Shown here piece after piece: positions 26,015 to 35,035 of a stretch of DNA of 41,986 nucleotides. The notes under the pieces were generated by a model that did not search any database, was not told where the DNA came from, and saw only the letters and a list, made by a program, of their open reading frames with translations. The position numbers and the translations under genes were made by a program. The stretch comes from Magnetospirillum sp. (GTDB lineage Bacteria; Pseudomonadota; Alphaproteobacteria; Rhodospirillales; Magnetospirillaceae): NCBI GenBank assembly GCA_016212565.1, contig JACRFY010000186.1, positions 1 through 41,986 on the forward strand, written 5' to 3'. Numbering within the stretch: the first letter of the stretch is position 1; each line of letters starts with the position of its first letter.

Positions 26015-26763
26015 CGGTGTTGGACAGCGTTTTCGGATGGACGGCGCGCCTTGCCGGCCGCCGCCTCGACAAGATCATCGCGGCCCTTCTCGCCAAGCGT
26101 GCCGCCCAGTTGCCGGCCGACGAGGCGTTGCGGTTTTTGCTGGGGCTGGACAACGTTCTCTATGCCCTCTCCGGCCGCTACGCGGTTGCCTACGGTGCCG
26201 GCAATCATGTCAAGCAACGGGTTACCCGCTATTTCGACTTCTTCCTCGCCCGCTGCCATCCGGACGAGCGGGTGTTCGACGTCGGCTGCGGCAGTGGGGC
26301 GCTCGCCCATGCCTTGGCCGAGCGCGGATGCCGGCTGGTGGCGATCGATTTTTCCAGTGCCAAGATCGACCATGCCCGCGCCCACCATGCCCATCCGCGT
26401 ATTCAGTGGCTGGTGGGCGACGCCACCACCGCCGAGATCGGATCCTGCGACGTCGTGGTCCTCTCCAACGTGCTGGAACACGTTGCCGAGCGTGTCGACC
26501 TGCTGTCGCGCCTTATCGCGCGCTCCGGTGCCAGGCGATTCCTGATCCGGGTTCCGCTTGTCGAGCGGGATTGGCGGGTGCCGATCAAGCGGGAATTGGG
26601 GATCGAGTGGCGACTGGACCTCACCCATCACACCGAGTACACACTCGAAAGCTTCGGCGAGGAGATGGCGGCCGCCAACCTGGCCATCACCCATCTGGAG
26701 GTCCGCTGGGGTGAAATCTGGGCGGAAGTCGAGCCGCAGCCGGTCAGCGAGCGAAGCCGATGA
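26011..26763 (+). CDS. Class I SAM-dependent methyltransferase
   Basis: A 250-aa methyltransferase with the SAM-binding loop VFDVGCGSGALAHAL (from about 88), LVAIDFSSAKI as the acidic second strand, VGDATT and VVLSNVLEHV. The last is a Methyltransf_11/23-type motif IV. The GTG start at 26011 has a GGGGA sequence 5 bases before it and overlaps the upstream stop as GTGA; ATG 25999 is in frame but lacks a ribosome binding site. In this setting it likely methylates a sugar hydroxyl or caps a glycan end. Substrate unknown. Confidence 0.83.
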   Translation: MTVLDSVFGWTARLAGRRLDKIIAALLAKRAAQLPADEALRFLLGLDNVLYALSGRYAVAYGAGNHVKQRVTRYFDFFLARCHPDERVFDVGCGSGALAHALAERGCRLVAIDFSSAKIDHARAHHAHPRIQWLVGDATTAEIGSCDVVVLSNVLEHVAERVDLLSRLIARSGARRFLIRVPLVERDWRVPIKRELGIEWRLDLTHHTEYTLESFGEEMAAANLAITHLEVRWGEIWAEVEPQPVSERSR

Positions 26764-27974
26764 AGGGGGCGGGGATGTCCGCATCGAGAATAAAAGGCGC
26801 GATCTTGAACCTTGGCCTGACACTCGCGTCCATCGCGTTTGCCTTGGTTCTTCTCGAGGGTGCGCTCGCTGTCAGCCATCGGATGAATTACGATTCGCCG
26901 TTGCCCTACGGGCTCCGCGATGAAGGCGATCGCCTTACCTACGTGCGCCTGGTCCCCAACTTCCGCGGCACCAGTCGGACCGGCATCGAATATGCGACCA
27001 ACGCGCTTGGATTTCGCGACGATCCCGTCGACGGGCACCGTCGTCATGTGATCTTCCTCGGCGACAGCACGACCTTTGGCCTGAACGTCGCCCACGATGA
27101 AACTTATACGGAGAGATTCGAGGCGCTGGTGCGGGCGGCCGGAGAAGACATCCAGGCGATCAACACCGCGACCCCTGGTCAGGGGACCTTGGACGAACGG
27201 GATGCCTTGCAAGGCGTGCTCGGTCGCTCCGGGATACATCCCACGGCGGTCGTTCTGGCCTTCTTTCCCAACGACTTCGTCAACAACCTGGAATACACCG
27301 GCTACCGGCAATCCGTGGAGCGGCACAATGCCGCCACCTTGTCCTGGAAGCAGCGTATCGACGAGGAACTGGCCCGTTTTCGCGTGTGGCGCTCTTTCAT
27401 AGGCTACTATTTCGCATTGAGGGAAGCGGCCTACTCCAACGCGCTGGTCGTCGCGGGCAACGCCAAGACAACGGCGCCGGGAGCGACCAAGGACGTCGAG
27501 GCCCAGTCGCTTCCCCGCAACGGCCGGCCTCTGCTCGATGGCCACGCCGAGTATGCGGCGAAGCCCGGCCGGGAAGTCGAGTGGAACCTGTTGACCGATG
27601 CCGAGCTGCAGTCGAACCGGGCCTTCACGGTCACCGTTGAGGCGCTTCATCAAATCGCAGCCTTGTGTCGCCAGCGGGACGTGCCGCTGTTGGTCATTCA
27701 CCTGCCCACCTATGCGGACGAAATTCTCGGGACCCACGAGGCGCGCTACAAGGCCAAGCTGGCCGAGCTTATTCGCGCCGAAGGCGGGCAGTTCCTGGAC
27801 ATCGCCGCCGAATACCGCCGCATCCTGGCCGCGGGCCCGGCGGGCAACGACCTCGAGCGTGCCCTGGCGGAATCCGGCATCACCCCCGGCCATCCCAATG
27901 CCGTGAGCAGCGGGCACATCGCCGCAGCCGTGGCAGCCTTGTATTTCGACCGGAAGCGCACGCGGCCGCCATGA
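26760..27974 (+). CDS. SGNH/GDSL-type hydrolase, membrane-anchored
   Basis: A 404-aa protein with an N-terminal hydrophobic segment (ILNLGLTLASIAFALVLLEG) that should anchor it in the inner membrane. Next come SGNH blocks: block I FLGDSTTFG with the nucleophile Ser near 103, block II Gly in ATPGQGT, block III Asn in FFPNDF, and a C-terminal HPNAVSSGH with the likely catalytic His. The Asp usual two or three residues before this His is not obvious (TPGHPN), so the triad may be incomplete or the Asp moved. Such proteins add or remove O-acyl groups on polysaccharides in the periplasm. ATG 26760 overlaps the methyltransferase stop; ATG 26775 is an alternative. Confidence 0.75.
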   Translation: MKGAGMSASRIKGAILNLGLTLASIAFALVLLEGALAVSHRMNYDSPLPYGLRDEGDRLTYVRLVPNFRGTSRTGIEYATNALGFRDDPVDGHRRHVIFLGDSTTFGLNVAHDETYTERFEALVRAAGEDIQAINTATPGQGTLDERDALQGVLGRSGIHPTAVVLAFFPNDFVNNLEYTGYRQSVERHNAATLSWKQRIDEELARFRVWRSFIGYYFALREAAYSNALVVAGNAKTTAPGATKDVEAQSLPRNGRPLLDGHAEYAAKPGREVEWNLLTDAELQSNRAFTVTVEALHQIAALCRQRDVPLLVIHLPTYADEILGTHEARYKAKLAELIRAEGGQFLDIAAEYRRILAAGPAGNDLERALAESGITPGHPNAVSSGHIAAAVAALYFDRKRTRPP

Positions 27975-29680
27975 CCTTGCGCTGGACGCGACCGGCCAAT
28001 CACGATAATACCGACGCAGGCATCAACCATCGCGGCAGACCCATGCTCGTTCTCGGCCTCGGCGGCTTCATGCACGATTACAACGCGGCGCTGATCGACA
28101 CCGCCACCGGGCGGGTGGCGATGGCCGAGGCGGAGCGGGCGTCGCGACGCAAGCACCACACCATCCAGGCCGGCGAGGACCTGATGGCCCCCATCGAGAC
28201 GTGCTGCGCCGCGCTGGGCGTCAAGGCCAAGCACATCGAGGCGGTGGTGTTCGGCCACGCCGACCATTTCGCCTGCAAGGATGCCTTCCGCAAGCTGTTC
28301 CCCAAGGCCCGCTTCGCCGACATCGACCACCATCGCGCCCATGCCGCCGGCGGCTTCTTCGCCTCGGGTTTCGATGAGGCGCTGGTGGTGTCGCTGGACG
28401 GCTTCGGCGACGGCGCCAGCTGCCTGATCGCCCACGGCCGCGGCAACACCCTGACCGAGCTGTCGCGCACCGACGACAAGAACTCGTTCGGCCTCGAATA
28501 CCTGCGCGCCACCTTCCATCTCGGCCTGGGCGGCTACGGCTCCGAGGGCAAGACCCAGGGGCTGGCGCCCTACGGCAAGCCGGTGCTGTTCGACGCCTAC
28601 ATGCGCCACATCGCCGTCGACGAGTCCGGCCACATCGTTCTTGCCCCCGAGCTGCAAAGCACCAGCTCCGACCTGGCGGTGGAGGGCGGCTACCTCAACA
28701 CCCAGATCCTCACCAACGCCTTCCTCGACGAGCTGGGCCCGCGGCGCATCGATCCCGAGCCGATGACCGATGCCCACAACGACCTCGCCGCCTCGATCCA
28801 GAAGGTGCTGGAAGAGGTGCTGGTGCGGCTGTGCGCCTGGGGCAAGGCCAAGACCGGCTGCGACACCCTGGTGCTGTCGGGTGGCGTGTCGATGAACTCC
28901 TCGGCCAATGGCGAGATCCTCAAGCAGGGGATGTTCAAGCGCATCTTCGCCCTGCCGATGGCCTCGGACCGCGGCATCGCCCTGGGCGCGGCGCTGGCCT
29001 TCATCCACCAGGATCTCGGTCTGCCGCGCTTCTTCGCTCTCGATCACGTCTTCTACGGCGGCGCCTGCGAGGACAAGGCGGCGGAAAAGGCGATGAAGAA
29101 GGCCGGCCTCACGCCGCGCCGGGTCGCCGATCCCTATGAGGAGGCGGCGCAGACCCTGGCCAAGGGCGGCATCGTCGGCTGGGTGCAGGGCCGCTCGGAG
29201 CTGGGCGCCCGGGCGCTGGGCCATCGCTCGATCGTCGCCGATCCGCGTCGCGCGGAGATGAAGGACATCATCAACCACCGGGTCAAGCACCGCGAGTGGT
29301 TCCGCCCCTTCGCCCCGGCGGTGCTGGCCGAGCGAGCCCACGACTACTTCACCTTCCCCGAGGGCGTTGCCGACCTGTCGATGATGACCTTCACCGTCGA
29401 GGCCACCGCACTGGCCGCCCAGCAGGCGCCGGCCACCGTCCATGTCGACAACACCGCCCGGGTCCAGGTGGTCGACGGCCGCACCAATCCCGAATTCCAC
29501 CGCCTGATCGGCCGCTTCGCCGAACTGACCGGGGTGCCGGTGGTGCTCAATACCAGCTTCAACGACAAGGGCGAGCCGATCGTCGAGACCGCCGAGGATG
29601 CGGTCCGCACCTTCATGAACGCCGACATGGACCTGCTGATCATCGGCAACGTGGTGGCGGAGTCGGTGAGGAAGGGGTGA
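27971..29680 (+). CDS. Carbamoyltransferase (NodU/CmcH family)
   Basis: A 569-aa O-carbamoyltransferase that would move the carbamoyl group of carbamoyl phosphate to a sugar hydroxyl via carbamoyl-adenylate. Family marks are LVLGLGGFMHDYNAALI (ASKHA-like start), the metal-binding DHHRAHAAGGFF, LSGGVSMNSSANG, and the C-terminal GRSELGARALGHRSIVADP and VVLNTSFNDKGEPI. ATG 28043 (MLVLGLGG) is an alternative start that matches the family beginning better; ATG 27971 keeps the ATGA overlap but adds 24 residues of low similarity. From here to about 32144 the DNA is noticeably richer in G/C third positions than the genes before and after, suggesting a block with its own history. Confidence 0.92.
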   Translation: MTLRWTRPANHDNTDAGINHRGRPMLVLGLGGFMHDYNAALIDTATGRVAMAEAERASRRKHHTIQAGEDLMAPIETCCAALGVKAKHIEAVVFGHADHFACKDAFRKLFPKARFADIDHHRAHAAGGFFASGFDEALVVSLDGFGDGASCLIAHGRGNTLTELSRTDDKNSFGLEYLRATFHLGLGGYGSEGKTQGLAPYGKPVLFDAYMRHIAVDESGHIVLAPELQSTSSDLAVEGGYLNTQILTNAFLDELGPRRIDPEPMTDAHNDLAASIQKVLEEVLVRLCAWGKAKTGCDTLVLSGGVSMNSSANGEILKQGMFKRIFALPMASDRGIALGAALAFIHQDLGLPRFFALDHVFYGGACEDKAAEKAMKKAGLTPRRVADPYEEAAQTLAKGGIVGWVQGRSELGARALGHRSIVADPRRAEMKDIINHRVKHREWFRPFAPAVLAERAHDYFTFPEGVADLSMMTFTVEATALAAQQAPATVHVDNTARVQVVDGRTNPEFHRLIGRFAELTGVPVVLNTSFNDKGEPIVETAEDAVRTFMNADMDLLIIGNVVAESVRKG

Positions 29681-30627
29681 TGCCCGGTTTCGGCCTGCTG
29701 GGACGCTTCGTCGCCAAGGCCCGCGCGGTCGGGTTCCGGACGGCGTTGCGCCAGGGCCTGAAGAACCGCCTGCTCGACCCGCGCGACACCCTGCCGCTGG
29801 CCCGGGTCAACCGCGCCGGCCTGTTCGCCGTCAGCGCCGATGCCATCCACGAGCAGGAAAAGCAGGCCATCCGCGCCAGCTCGCTGATGTTCGACGCTTC
29901 GCGGGTCGAGGCCACCTATCCGCTGATCTTCGAATACCAGGGCCGCATCATGCGCTACGCCTTCCGCCCGGCGGCCAAGGCGTCGCGCGGGCTGGTGGTG
30001 CTGTTCCACGGCCACGACGCCTTCCTGCACATGGGGCCGGTGCGGGCCTGGGACGACTTCGACCTGCTGGCACCGTGGGATACCTTCGGCTGGAAGCGTC
30101 AAGGCAGCTGGTTCTGGGGCGAAAAGGGCGTCCCCTTCGTCGAGGAGTTGGTCCAGGCGCTGATCGCCAGCCGCCGCGCCCCCGGGCAGAAGTGGTTCTG
30201 CACCGGCGGCTCGATGGGCGGCTTCGCCTCGCTGTGGCACGGCATCAAGCACGGCGCCGACGGCGTCTACGTGATGTGTCCTCAGGTGGACCTGGCGGCC
30301 AAGATCATTGATTTCGGCGCTGAGAATAAGAATAATCCCTACCTGCATCTGAAAGGCGAGATTGGCGGGCCGCCCGACCTGCTCGCTCTGGCCAAGGAGA
30401 AGGCGGAATTGCCGCCGCTGTTCCTGATCCAGAATCAGCACGATCACGTCAATCCGTTTGCCGACCATGCGTGGAAGCTGCTGGAGGTCTACAATGGCAA
30501 ACGGGGCTGGTACGGTCTCAGGATCCACCCGTCGATCGGCCATGGCGGCGACGGCAAGCAGGAGGAGGCGGAGATGTTCTTCGCGCTGATCCTCGACAAG
30601 GCCCCCCCGAAGCGGTTCGAGCGATGA
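29680..30627 (+). CDS. Alpha/beta hydrolase
   Basis: A 315-aa serine hydrolase-like protein. The oxyanion-side HGHDAF occurs near 109, the nucleophile elbow is GGSMGG with Ser178, LIQNQHDHV probably holds the acid, and HPSIGHGGDG holds the catalytic His. No signal peptide is seen, so it should act in the cytoplasm. Start and carbamoyltransferase stop overlap by one base (TGATG). Placed between a carbamoyltransferase and a radical SAM enzyme, it may release an acyl group from, or edit, an activated sugar or lipid intermediate; this is a guess from context. Confidence 0.78.
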   Translation: MPGFGLLGRFVAKARAVGFRTALRQGLKNRLLDPRDTLPLARVNRAGLFAVSADAIHEQEKQAIRASSLMFDASRVEATYPLIFEYQGRIMRYAFRPAAKASRGLVVLFHGHDAFLHMGPVRAWDDFDLLAPWDTFGWKRQGSWFWGEKGVPFVEELVQALIASRRAPGQKWFCTGGSMGGFASLWHGIKHGADGVYVMCPQVDLAAKIIDFGAENKNNPYLHLKGEIGGPPDLLALAKEKAELPPLFLIQNQHDHVNPFADHAWKLLEVYNGKRGWYGLRIHPSIGHGGDGKQEEAEMFFALILDKAPPKRFER

Positions 30628-32144
30628 TTGCCAAGCGCCTGATGCTGATCGAGCCGCCTTTCTACCGGCTCTACAAGAAGACCTTCGCCCTGGTGAAATA
30701 CCCCCTGGGGCTCGGCTATCTGGCGGCGGTGGCGATGCGCGACACCGACTGGACGGTCCAGGCCTACAACGCCGATTTCTGCGCCGACAACGAGGCGGTG
30801 TCGCTGGGCCATATGGCCGGCCAGGGCTACGAGACCTATCTCGCCTCGCTGCGCGATCCGGCCTCGCAACCGGTGTGGGGCGAGGTCAAGGCGGCGATTG
30901 CCGAGTTCCGTCCCGGCGTGGTGGGGATCTCGGCCAAGACGCAGAACTTCGCCTGCGTGCGTCTGGTGGCCCGGCTGGTCAAGGAGCTCGATCCGACCAT
31001 TCCGGTGATCGTCGGCGGCCCCCACGCCTCGATGGCCCGTGCCCAGTTGCTGGAATGCCCGGATATCGACGTGGTGGCCATCGGCGAGGGCGAGGAGACG
31101 CTGGTCGAACTGCTGCGCACCCTCGAAGCCGGCAAGGATCTCGCCAGGGTCAACGGCATCGTCTTCCGCGGCGACGACGGTCGAACGATAACGACGCCGC
31201 CGCGTCTCAACCTCCCCGACCTCGACACGCTGCCGTTTCCGCATAGCTCGGCGCCGGCGGCGTTGAAGGACTACGACAAATACCCGCCGGGCGCCTTCCG
31301 CTTCGTCTTCGCCACCCGCGGCTGCCCCTATGGCTGCGAGTTCTGCGGCTCGCGCAACATCTGGAGCCGCAAGGTCCGCTACCGCTCGCCGGCCAACGTC
31401 ATCGCCGAGTTGAAGGCGTTGCGCGCCCTGGGGGTGAAGTCGGTCCACTTCGACGATGACACCTTCGGCATCGCCCGCAAGAACATCGAGGCCCTGTGCG
31501 CCGGCATCCGCGACGAGATGCCCGGCCTGCCGTGGTCGTGCGAGACCACCGTCAACCTGATCGACGCCGAATCGGTGGGCTGGATGAAGCAGGCCGGCTG
31601 CACCCTGATCCAGATCGGCGTCGAATCCGGCAACGACGCGATGCTGCGCCGCATCCACAAGAACATCACCATCGCCAAGGCCCTGGAGGCGGCACGGCTG
31701 ATCTCGGATTCCGGGATCACCGTGCAGACCTTCTTCATGGCCGGCTTCCCCGAGGAGACCGAGGAGACCCTGGCCGATACCCGGGCGGCGATCCGCGCCA
31801 TCCGCTCCGACGAGATCCTATTCTCGATCTTCACCCCCTATCCCAGCACCGATACCTTCAACTACCTGAGGGAAAAGGGCCTGGTGGCCGACGATTACGA
31901 CGTTTCGCTCTACAACCACCAGAGCCCGGAAAACTGCTTCTCGGTGCACATCCCCCGCGACCGCTTCCGCATCCTGATGCAGGAAATGGTCGCCGAGGTC
32001 GACGCCCTCAATCGGGCCAAGAAGCGCAGCCTGGTGTGGCGGTTGCGCAAGCGCGGTCTGCTCGACGACTTCCGCCGCAAGGGCGCCGCCGCCGTGGTCG
32101 CCCGCCTCGGCCGCTTTCTTGGCCGGCTGGCATGGTCGCGGTAA
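30624..32144 (+). CDS. B12-binding-domain radical SAM protein
   Basis: A 506-aa protein with an N-terminal cobalamin-binding-like Rossmann domain (about 1-190: PPFYRLYKKTFALVKYPLGLGYLA, GISAKTQN, VIVGGPHAS, VVAIGEGEETLVELL). This is followed by a radical SAM barrel with the 4Fe-4S motif C234-x3-C238-x2-C241 (RGCPYGCEFC), VKSVHFDDDTF and IGVESGNDAMLRRI. The canonical cobalamin DxHxxG loop is not obvious in the first domain, as in many members of this group. The family performs C-methylations and other radical steps. It overlaps the hydrolase by ATGA and the GT2 gene by 13 bases. A radical modification of a sugar or lipid carrier is likely, but the reaction cannot be read from sequence. Confidence 0.87.
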   Translation: MIAKRLMLIEPPFYRLYKKTFALVKYPLGLGYLAAVAMRDTDWTVQAYNADFCADNEAVSLGHMAGQGYETYLASLRDPASQPVWGEVKAAIAEFRPGVVGISAKTQNFACVRLVARLVKELDPTIPVIVGGPHASMARAQLLECPDIDVVAIGEGEETLVELLRTLEAGKDLARVNGIVFRGDDGRTITTPPRLNLPDLDTLPFPHSSAPAALKDYDKYPPGAFRFVFATRGCPYGCEFCGSRNIWSRKVRYRSPANVIAELKALRALGVKSVHFDDDTFGIARKNIEALCAGIRDEMPGLPWSCETTVNLIDAESVGWMKQAGCTLIQIGVESGNDAMLRRIHKNITIAKALEAARLISDSGITVQTFFMAGFPEETEETLADTRAAIRAIRSDEILFSIFTPYPSTDTFNYLREKGLVADDYDVSLYNHQSPENCFSVHIPRDRFRILMQEMVAEVDALNRAKKRSLVWRLRKRGLLDDFRRKGAAAVVARLGRFLGRLAWSR

Positions 32145-33151
32145 GCGTGGTGATGGCCGTCCACAACGGGGCGGCCACGGTCGGCGCGGCGGCGGCGAGC
32201 ATTCTCGGCCAGCAGGGTGTCGATCTCGAGTTGGTGGTGATCGACGACGCCTCCACCGACGGCACGGCCGCGGTGCTGACCGGCATTGCCGATCCTCGGC
32301 TGGTGCGGCTGCGGAACGACGGCAATGTCGGCCTTACCGCCAGCCTCAATCGCGGTTTTGCCGTTGCCCGGGGTGCGGTGATCGCCCGCATGGACGCCGA
32401 CGACATCTCGCTGCCCGGGCGGCTGGCGGCCCAACTAAGGACGCTAGAGCGCGAGCACGCCGATCTCTGCTTCTGCCGCTGCCGCTTCGAGGGCCCCGAC
32501 GGGCGCCGCCGCGGGGGATGGAAGGAAATGCCCGACGTCTTGCGCCGTTGGCGCTGCCTGTTCACCAACGCCTACGGGCCGCATCCGGCGGCGATGATGC
32601 GACGCGCAGTGTTCGACCGGCTGGGTGGCTATGACGAGCGGTTCCGCCGCGGCCAGGATTACGACCTGTGGGACCGCGCCGCGGCGGCGGGAGCACGTTT
32701 CGCCTATCTGGCCGACGAGTTGCTGGCCTACCGCATTCATCCCGGCTCGATCTCCAGCAACCACTCGGACGAACAATTCGAAACCGGGCGCATTGTCAGC
32801 GACCGGGCATTGGCGCGGGCGTTCCCCGACTCGACGGCCGAGGAACGGCGCGGATTGCAGGCGCTGTGTTTCATCCGCTCGGCCGATGTCGATCTGCCGA
32901 CCATGGCGGCGGGGCTGTCGAACGTGGCCGGGCGGGCCGCGGCATTTCTTGCCGGCTCGCCCGGCTGCCAGTCCCGGGCCGTGTGGGCCGACATCGCCAC
33001 GGCCCTGGTCTTGCGCAGCCACGCCGTGCCGGCCCCGTTGGTGCGGCGCCTTATCGCTGCCGCGATGGCGGCAGCCTGGCGGGGACGCTCACCGCGGACT
33101 GGGTTGCGGATCATCAGGCGTGCGGGCATTGGGTGGAAGGGCGGACGATGA
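32132..33151 (+). CDS. Glycosyltransferase family 2
   Basis: A 339-aa inverting GT-A enzyme. It starts VSVVMAVHNGAATV, followed by LVVIDDASTDGTAAV, the metal-binding ARMDADDISLP near 86-96 (DXD), and GGYDERFRRGQDYDLWDRA, the catalytic-base region. The C-terminal ~100 residues are helical and unassigned. It overlaps the radical SAM gene by 13 bases and the next gene by ATGA. Likely adds one sugar of the repeat unit. Confidence 0.9.
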   Translation: MVAVSVVMAVHNGAATVGAAAASILGQQGVDLELVVIDDASTDGTAAVLTGIADPRLVRLRNDGNVGLTASLNRGFAVARGAVIARMDADDISLPGRLAAQLRTLEREHADLCFCRCRFEGPDGRRRGGWKEMPDVLRRWRCLFTNAYGPHPAAMMRRAVFDRLGGYDERFRRGQDYDLWDRAAAAGARFAYLADELLAYRIHPGSISSNHSDEQFETGRIVSDRALARAFPDSTAEERRGLQALCFIRSADVDLPTMAAGLSNVAGRAAAFLAGSPGCQSRAVWADIATALVLRSHAVPAPLVRRLIAAAMAAAWRGRSPRTGLRIIRRAGIGWKGGR

Positions 33152-34722
33152 AGATCGAGACCGAGGAATGGCCGGTATGCTGGGCGATTGCGGTCGCCAC
33201 CTTCCTGGTGCTGCCGTTCTTCGTCGATGCCTTCACGTTCCGTACCGTGCTTGACGGTACCTTCCAGTCGACGCCGTTCGATGCCGCCTTTGTCCGCAAT
33301 TACTATCATTCGTTCGAGCGGTTTTCCTACGTCGATTACAACAGCGCAGTCGTGCTGCTTTTTCTGGTCACCCTTGGCGGACTGGGACTTCTGCGGCTGC
33401 CGCCGTGGGGACCTTGGGCGCTACGCTGTGTCGCCGCGGTTGTGTGTGTGATGGTCGCCAATCTTGCCCGCAACTACGCCGTGCCGATCATTGGCGAGGG
33501 GGTGGCCACGGCGGGATCCGCCCTGCTTGCTTTTGGCGCCGCCGCCATCCTTCACCGCGGGACAATTGGGCGGGGAGCCCGCAAGTACCTGTCGGCGGTG
33601 GGAACGATGCTGATGGTGCTGCTCGTGGGCAACGTTGCGGTGGCCAATGCCAAGCTGATACCCGAAGGCGACGCGCCATGGCGGCGCCATCATGCCGTCC
33701 CGGCCGCTCATGAGTCGCAGGGCAGGCGCCTGGTGGTGGTGCTGTTGGATGAATGGGATTACCGTCTGACCTTCGAAAAGCCCGAGCTCGCCCTGCACCT
33801 GCCGGCGATCGAGCGCCTGCGGCGGGAATCGGCCTTTCTGACCAATGCCCAGCGAGCCGGGCCTCATACCACTTTGGCGCTTCCCACCTTGCTGACCGGG
33901 CAAGCCTTGACCGAGGCCAAGGTGACGGCGGGGGCGGAATTGACCATCGCCGGACGCGACCGCCAACTCAAACTGTTCCGGCTCGAGGACAACCTGTTTG
34001 CCGAGGCGGTCCGGACTGGCCGTGCGGTTGCCGTGGTCGCCAACCCCTTCCATCCCTATTGTCGCCTGTTTGCGGCCAGCCTGGCCTCGTGCTGGGGCCA
34101 GGGTGTCTATGGCGAGGTCGATCTGATGTCCCAGATGCCGTCGGTGCTGTCGGCCATCGTCCGATATCTGCCGGGGATAAGGCGTGTGCTGCCCAATCTG
34201 GGCGTGGCGGCCAGCTATCCTCCCGACTATCCTTCGCCAGGTCGCACCCAACTCGAGTGGTCCTTGGCGGAGTTGGAGCGGAGAATGGTCGACCCCCAAT
34301 ATCAGTTTGTTTTCGCCCACCTGTTGACCCCGCACGTGCCCTATTTCTGGGACCGGAGGAAGAACGACTACATCTCGCCGACGTTCGATTCCGCCCATTA
34401 CATCGACCAGATCGAATATGTCGACCGTACCATTGGCCGATTAATGGCCATACTAGAGGCGTCGCCGTTGAAGACGCGGACGGACATCGTCTTCATGACC
34501 GATCACAATTGGCGCAAATCGGCCGCGTTCGACGGTATCGAGGATACGCGCGTCCCCTTCATCGTGCATATCGGCGGCGGCGAGGGATCGCGACGGATCG
34601 ACAGTCCGGTCAATTTGTCCAGTGCTGCGCACCGCTTGTTCGCACGCCTTCTGAAGGCCGACCAGCCAATGGAAATGGATGAAATCGAGCGGGAATTGTC
34701 CGGGTTAACGCTTGCACACTGA
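33148..34722 (+). CDS. Membrane-bound sulfatase/phosphotransferase-like enzyme (alkaline phosphatase superfamily)
   Basis: A 524-aa protein with about four N-terminal membrane segments (residues about 10-165), then a periplasmic catalytic domain of the sulfatase-like/LTA-synthase-like fold. The first metal ligand lies in VVVLLDEWDY (near 200), the putative nucleophile in AGPHTTLALPTLLTGQ (near 240, a Thr where sulfatases have Cys/Ser), then LLTPHVPYFWD and MTDHNWR with D452/H453. A Thr nucleophile is typical of phosphoethanolamine or phosphoglycerol transferases. It may therefore add a phospho-substituent to the glycan; sulfate removal is less likely. ATG 33148 overlaps the GT2 stop. The small gene after it is a frequent partner in my memory of such loci. 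Confidence 0.8.
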   Translation: MKIETEEWPVCWAIAVATFLVLPFFVDAFTFRTVLDGTFQSTPFDAAFVRNYYHSFERFSYVDYNSAVVLLFLVTLGGLGLLRLPPWGPWALRCVAAVVCVMVANLARNYAVPIIGEGVATAGSALLAFGAAAILHRGTIGRGARKYLSAVGTMLMVLLVGNVAVANAKLIPEGDAPWRRHHAVPAAHESQGRRLVVVLLDEWDYRLTFEKPELALHLPAIERLRRESAFLTNAQRAGPHTTLALPTLLTGQALTEAKVTAGAELTIAGRDRQLKLFRLEDNLFAEAVRTGRAVAVVANPFHPYCRLFAASLASCWGQGVYGEVDLMSQMPSVLSAIVRYLPGIRRVLPNLGVAASYPPDYPSPGRTQLEWSLAELERRMVDPQYQFVFAHLLTPHVPYFWDRRKNDYISPTFDSAHYIDQIEYVDRTIGRLMAILEASPLKTRTDIVFMTDHNWRKSAAFDGIEDTRVPFIVHIGGGEGSRRIDSPVNLSSAAHRLFARLLKADQPMEMDEIERELSGLTLAH

Positions 34723-34731
34723 AGGTGGACA

Positions 34732-34745
34732 GGGGGATTGCCCCC
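34732..34745 (+). promoter_or_regulatory. Short GC hairpin in the operon's largest gap
   Basis: Five G (34732-34736), a four-base loop and five C (34741-34745), followed by an A/T-rich stretch, lie 10 bases after the sulfatase-like gene. This 73-base gap is the longest within the 20840-41566 operon. The hairpin could attenuate transcription or protect the upstream message; the following bases are not a clean T-run. Confidence 0.35.
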
Positions 34746-34795
34746 ATGCTAATTATATTTCCAGTTCGCGCAATGGCGGCGTCAAGGAGTATACT

Positions 34796-35035
34796 ATGTC
34801 TGGAGTTGCTGCAGGAGTAATGGTTGTTTTCGTCCTGTTGCTGGTGGCTCCCCCGGCATATGCTTACGTAGACCCAGGATCAGGTACGCTATTGCTGCAA
34901 ATTATTGGTGCAGTGGCGCTCGGGTCGATGTTTTACATTCGCACGGCTTGGCTCAAGCTCCGCGGATTCTTCGACCGCTTCTCCGGCAAGTCGGCGGCTG
35001 GCGAGGCCCCGAAAGACGGCTCGGAGAGCAAATGA
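34796..35035 (+). CDS. Small conserved membrane protein (AYVDPGSG type)
   Basis: A 79-aa protein. Residues 1-24 look like a cleavable signal sequence (VVFVLLLVAPPAYAYVDPG, with AYA before the likely cut), then YVDPGSGTLLLQ and a membrane segment (IIGAVALGSMFYI), and a charged cytoplasmic tail (WLKLRGFFDRFSGK). An AAGGAG ribosome binding site at 34784-34789, six bases before the ATG, is the best in the operon and sets the start. I know similar short YVDPGSG proteins beside sulfatase-like and methyltransferase genes in other Proteobacteria, without a known function. Overlaps the next gene by ATGA. Confidence 0.82.
   Translation: MSGVAAGVMVVFVLLLVAPPAYAYVDPGSGTLLLQIIGAVALGSMFYIRTAWLKLRGFFDRFSGKSAAGEAPKDGSESK

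Noticed and set aside
27746-29500. Long minus-strand open frame opposite the carbamoyltransferase
   Set aside because: Shadow frame caused by high GC third positions; low-complexity His/Gly/Val-rich text and no domain.
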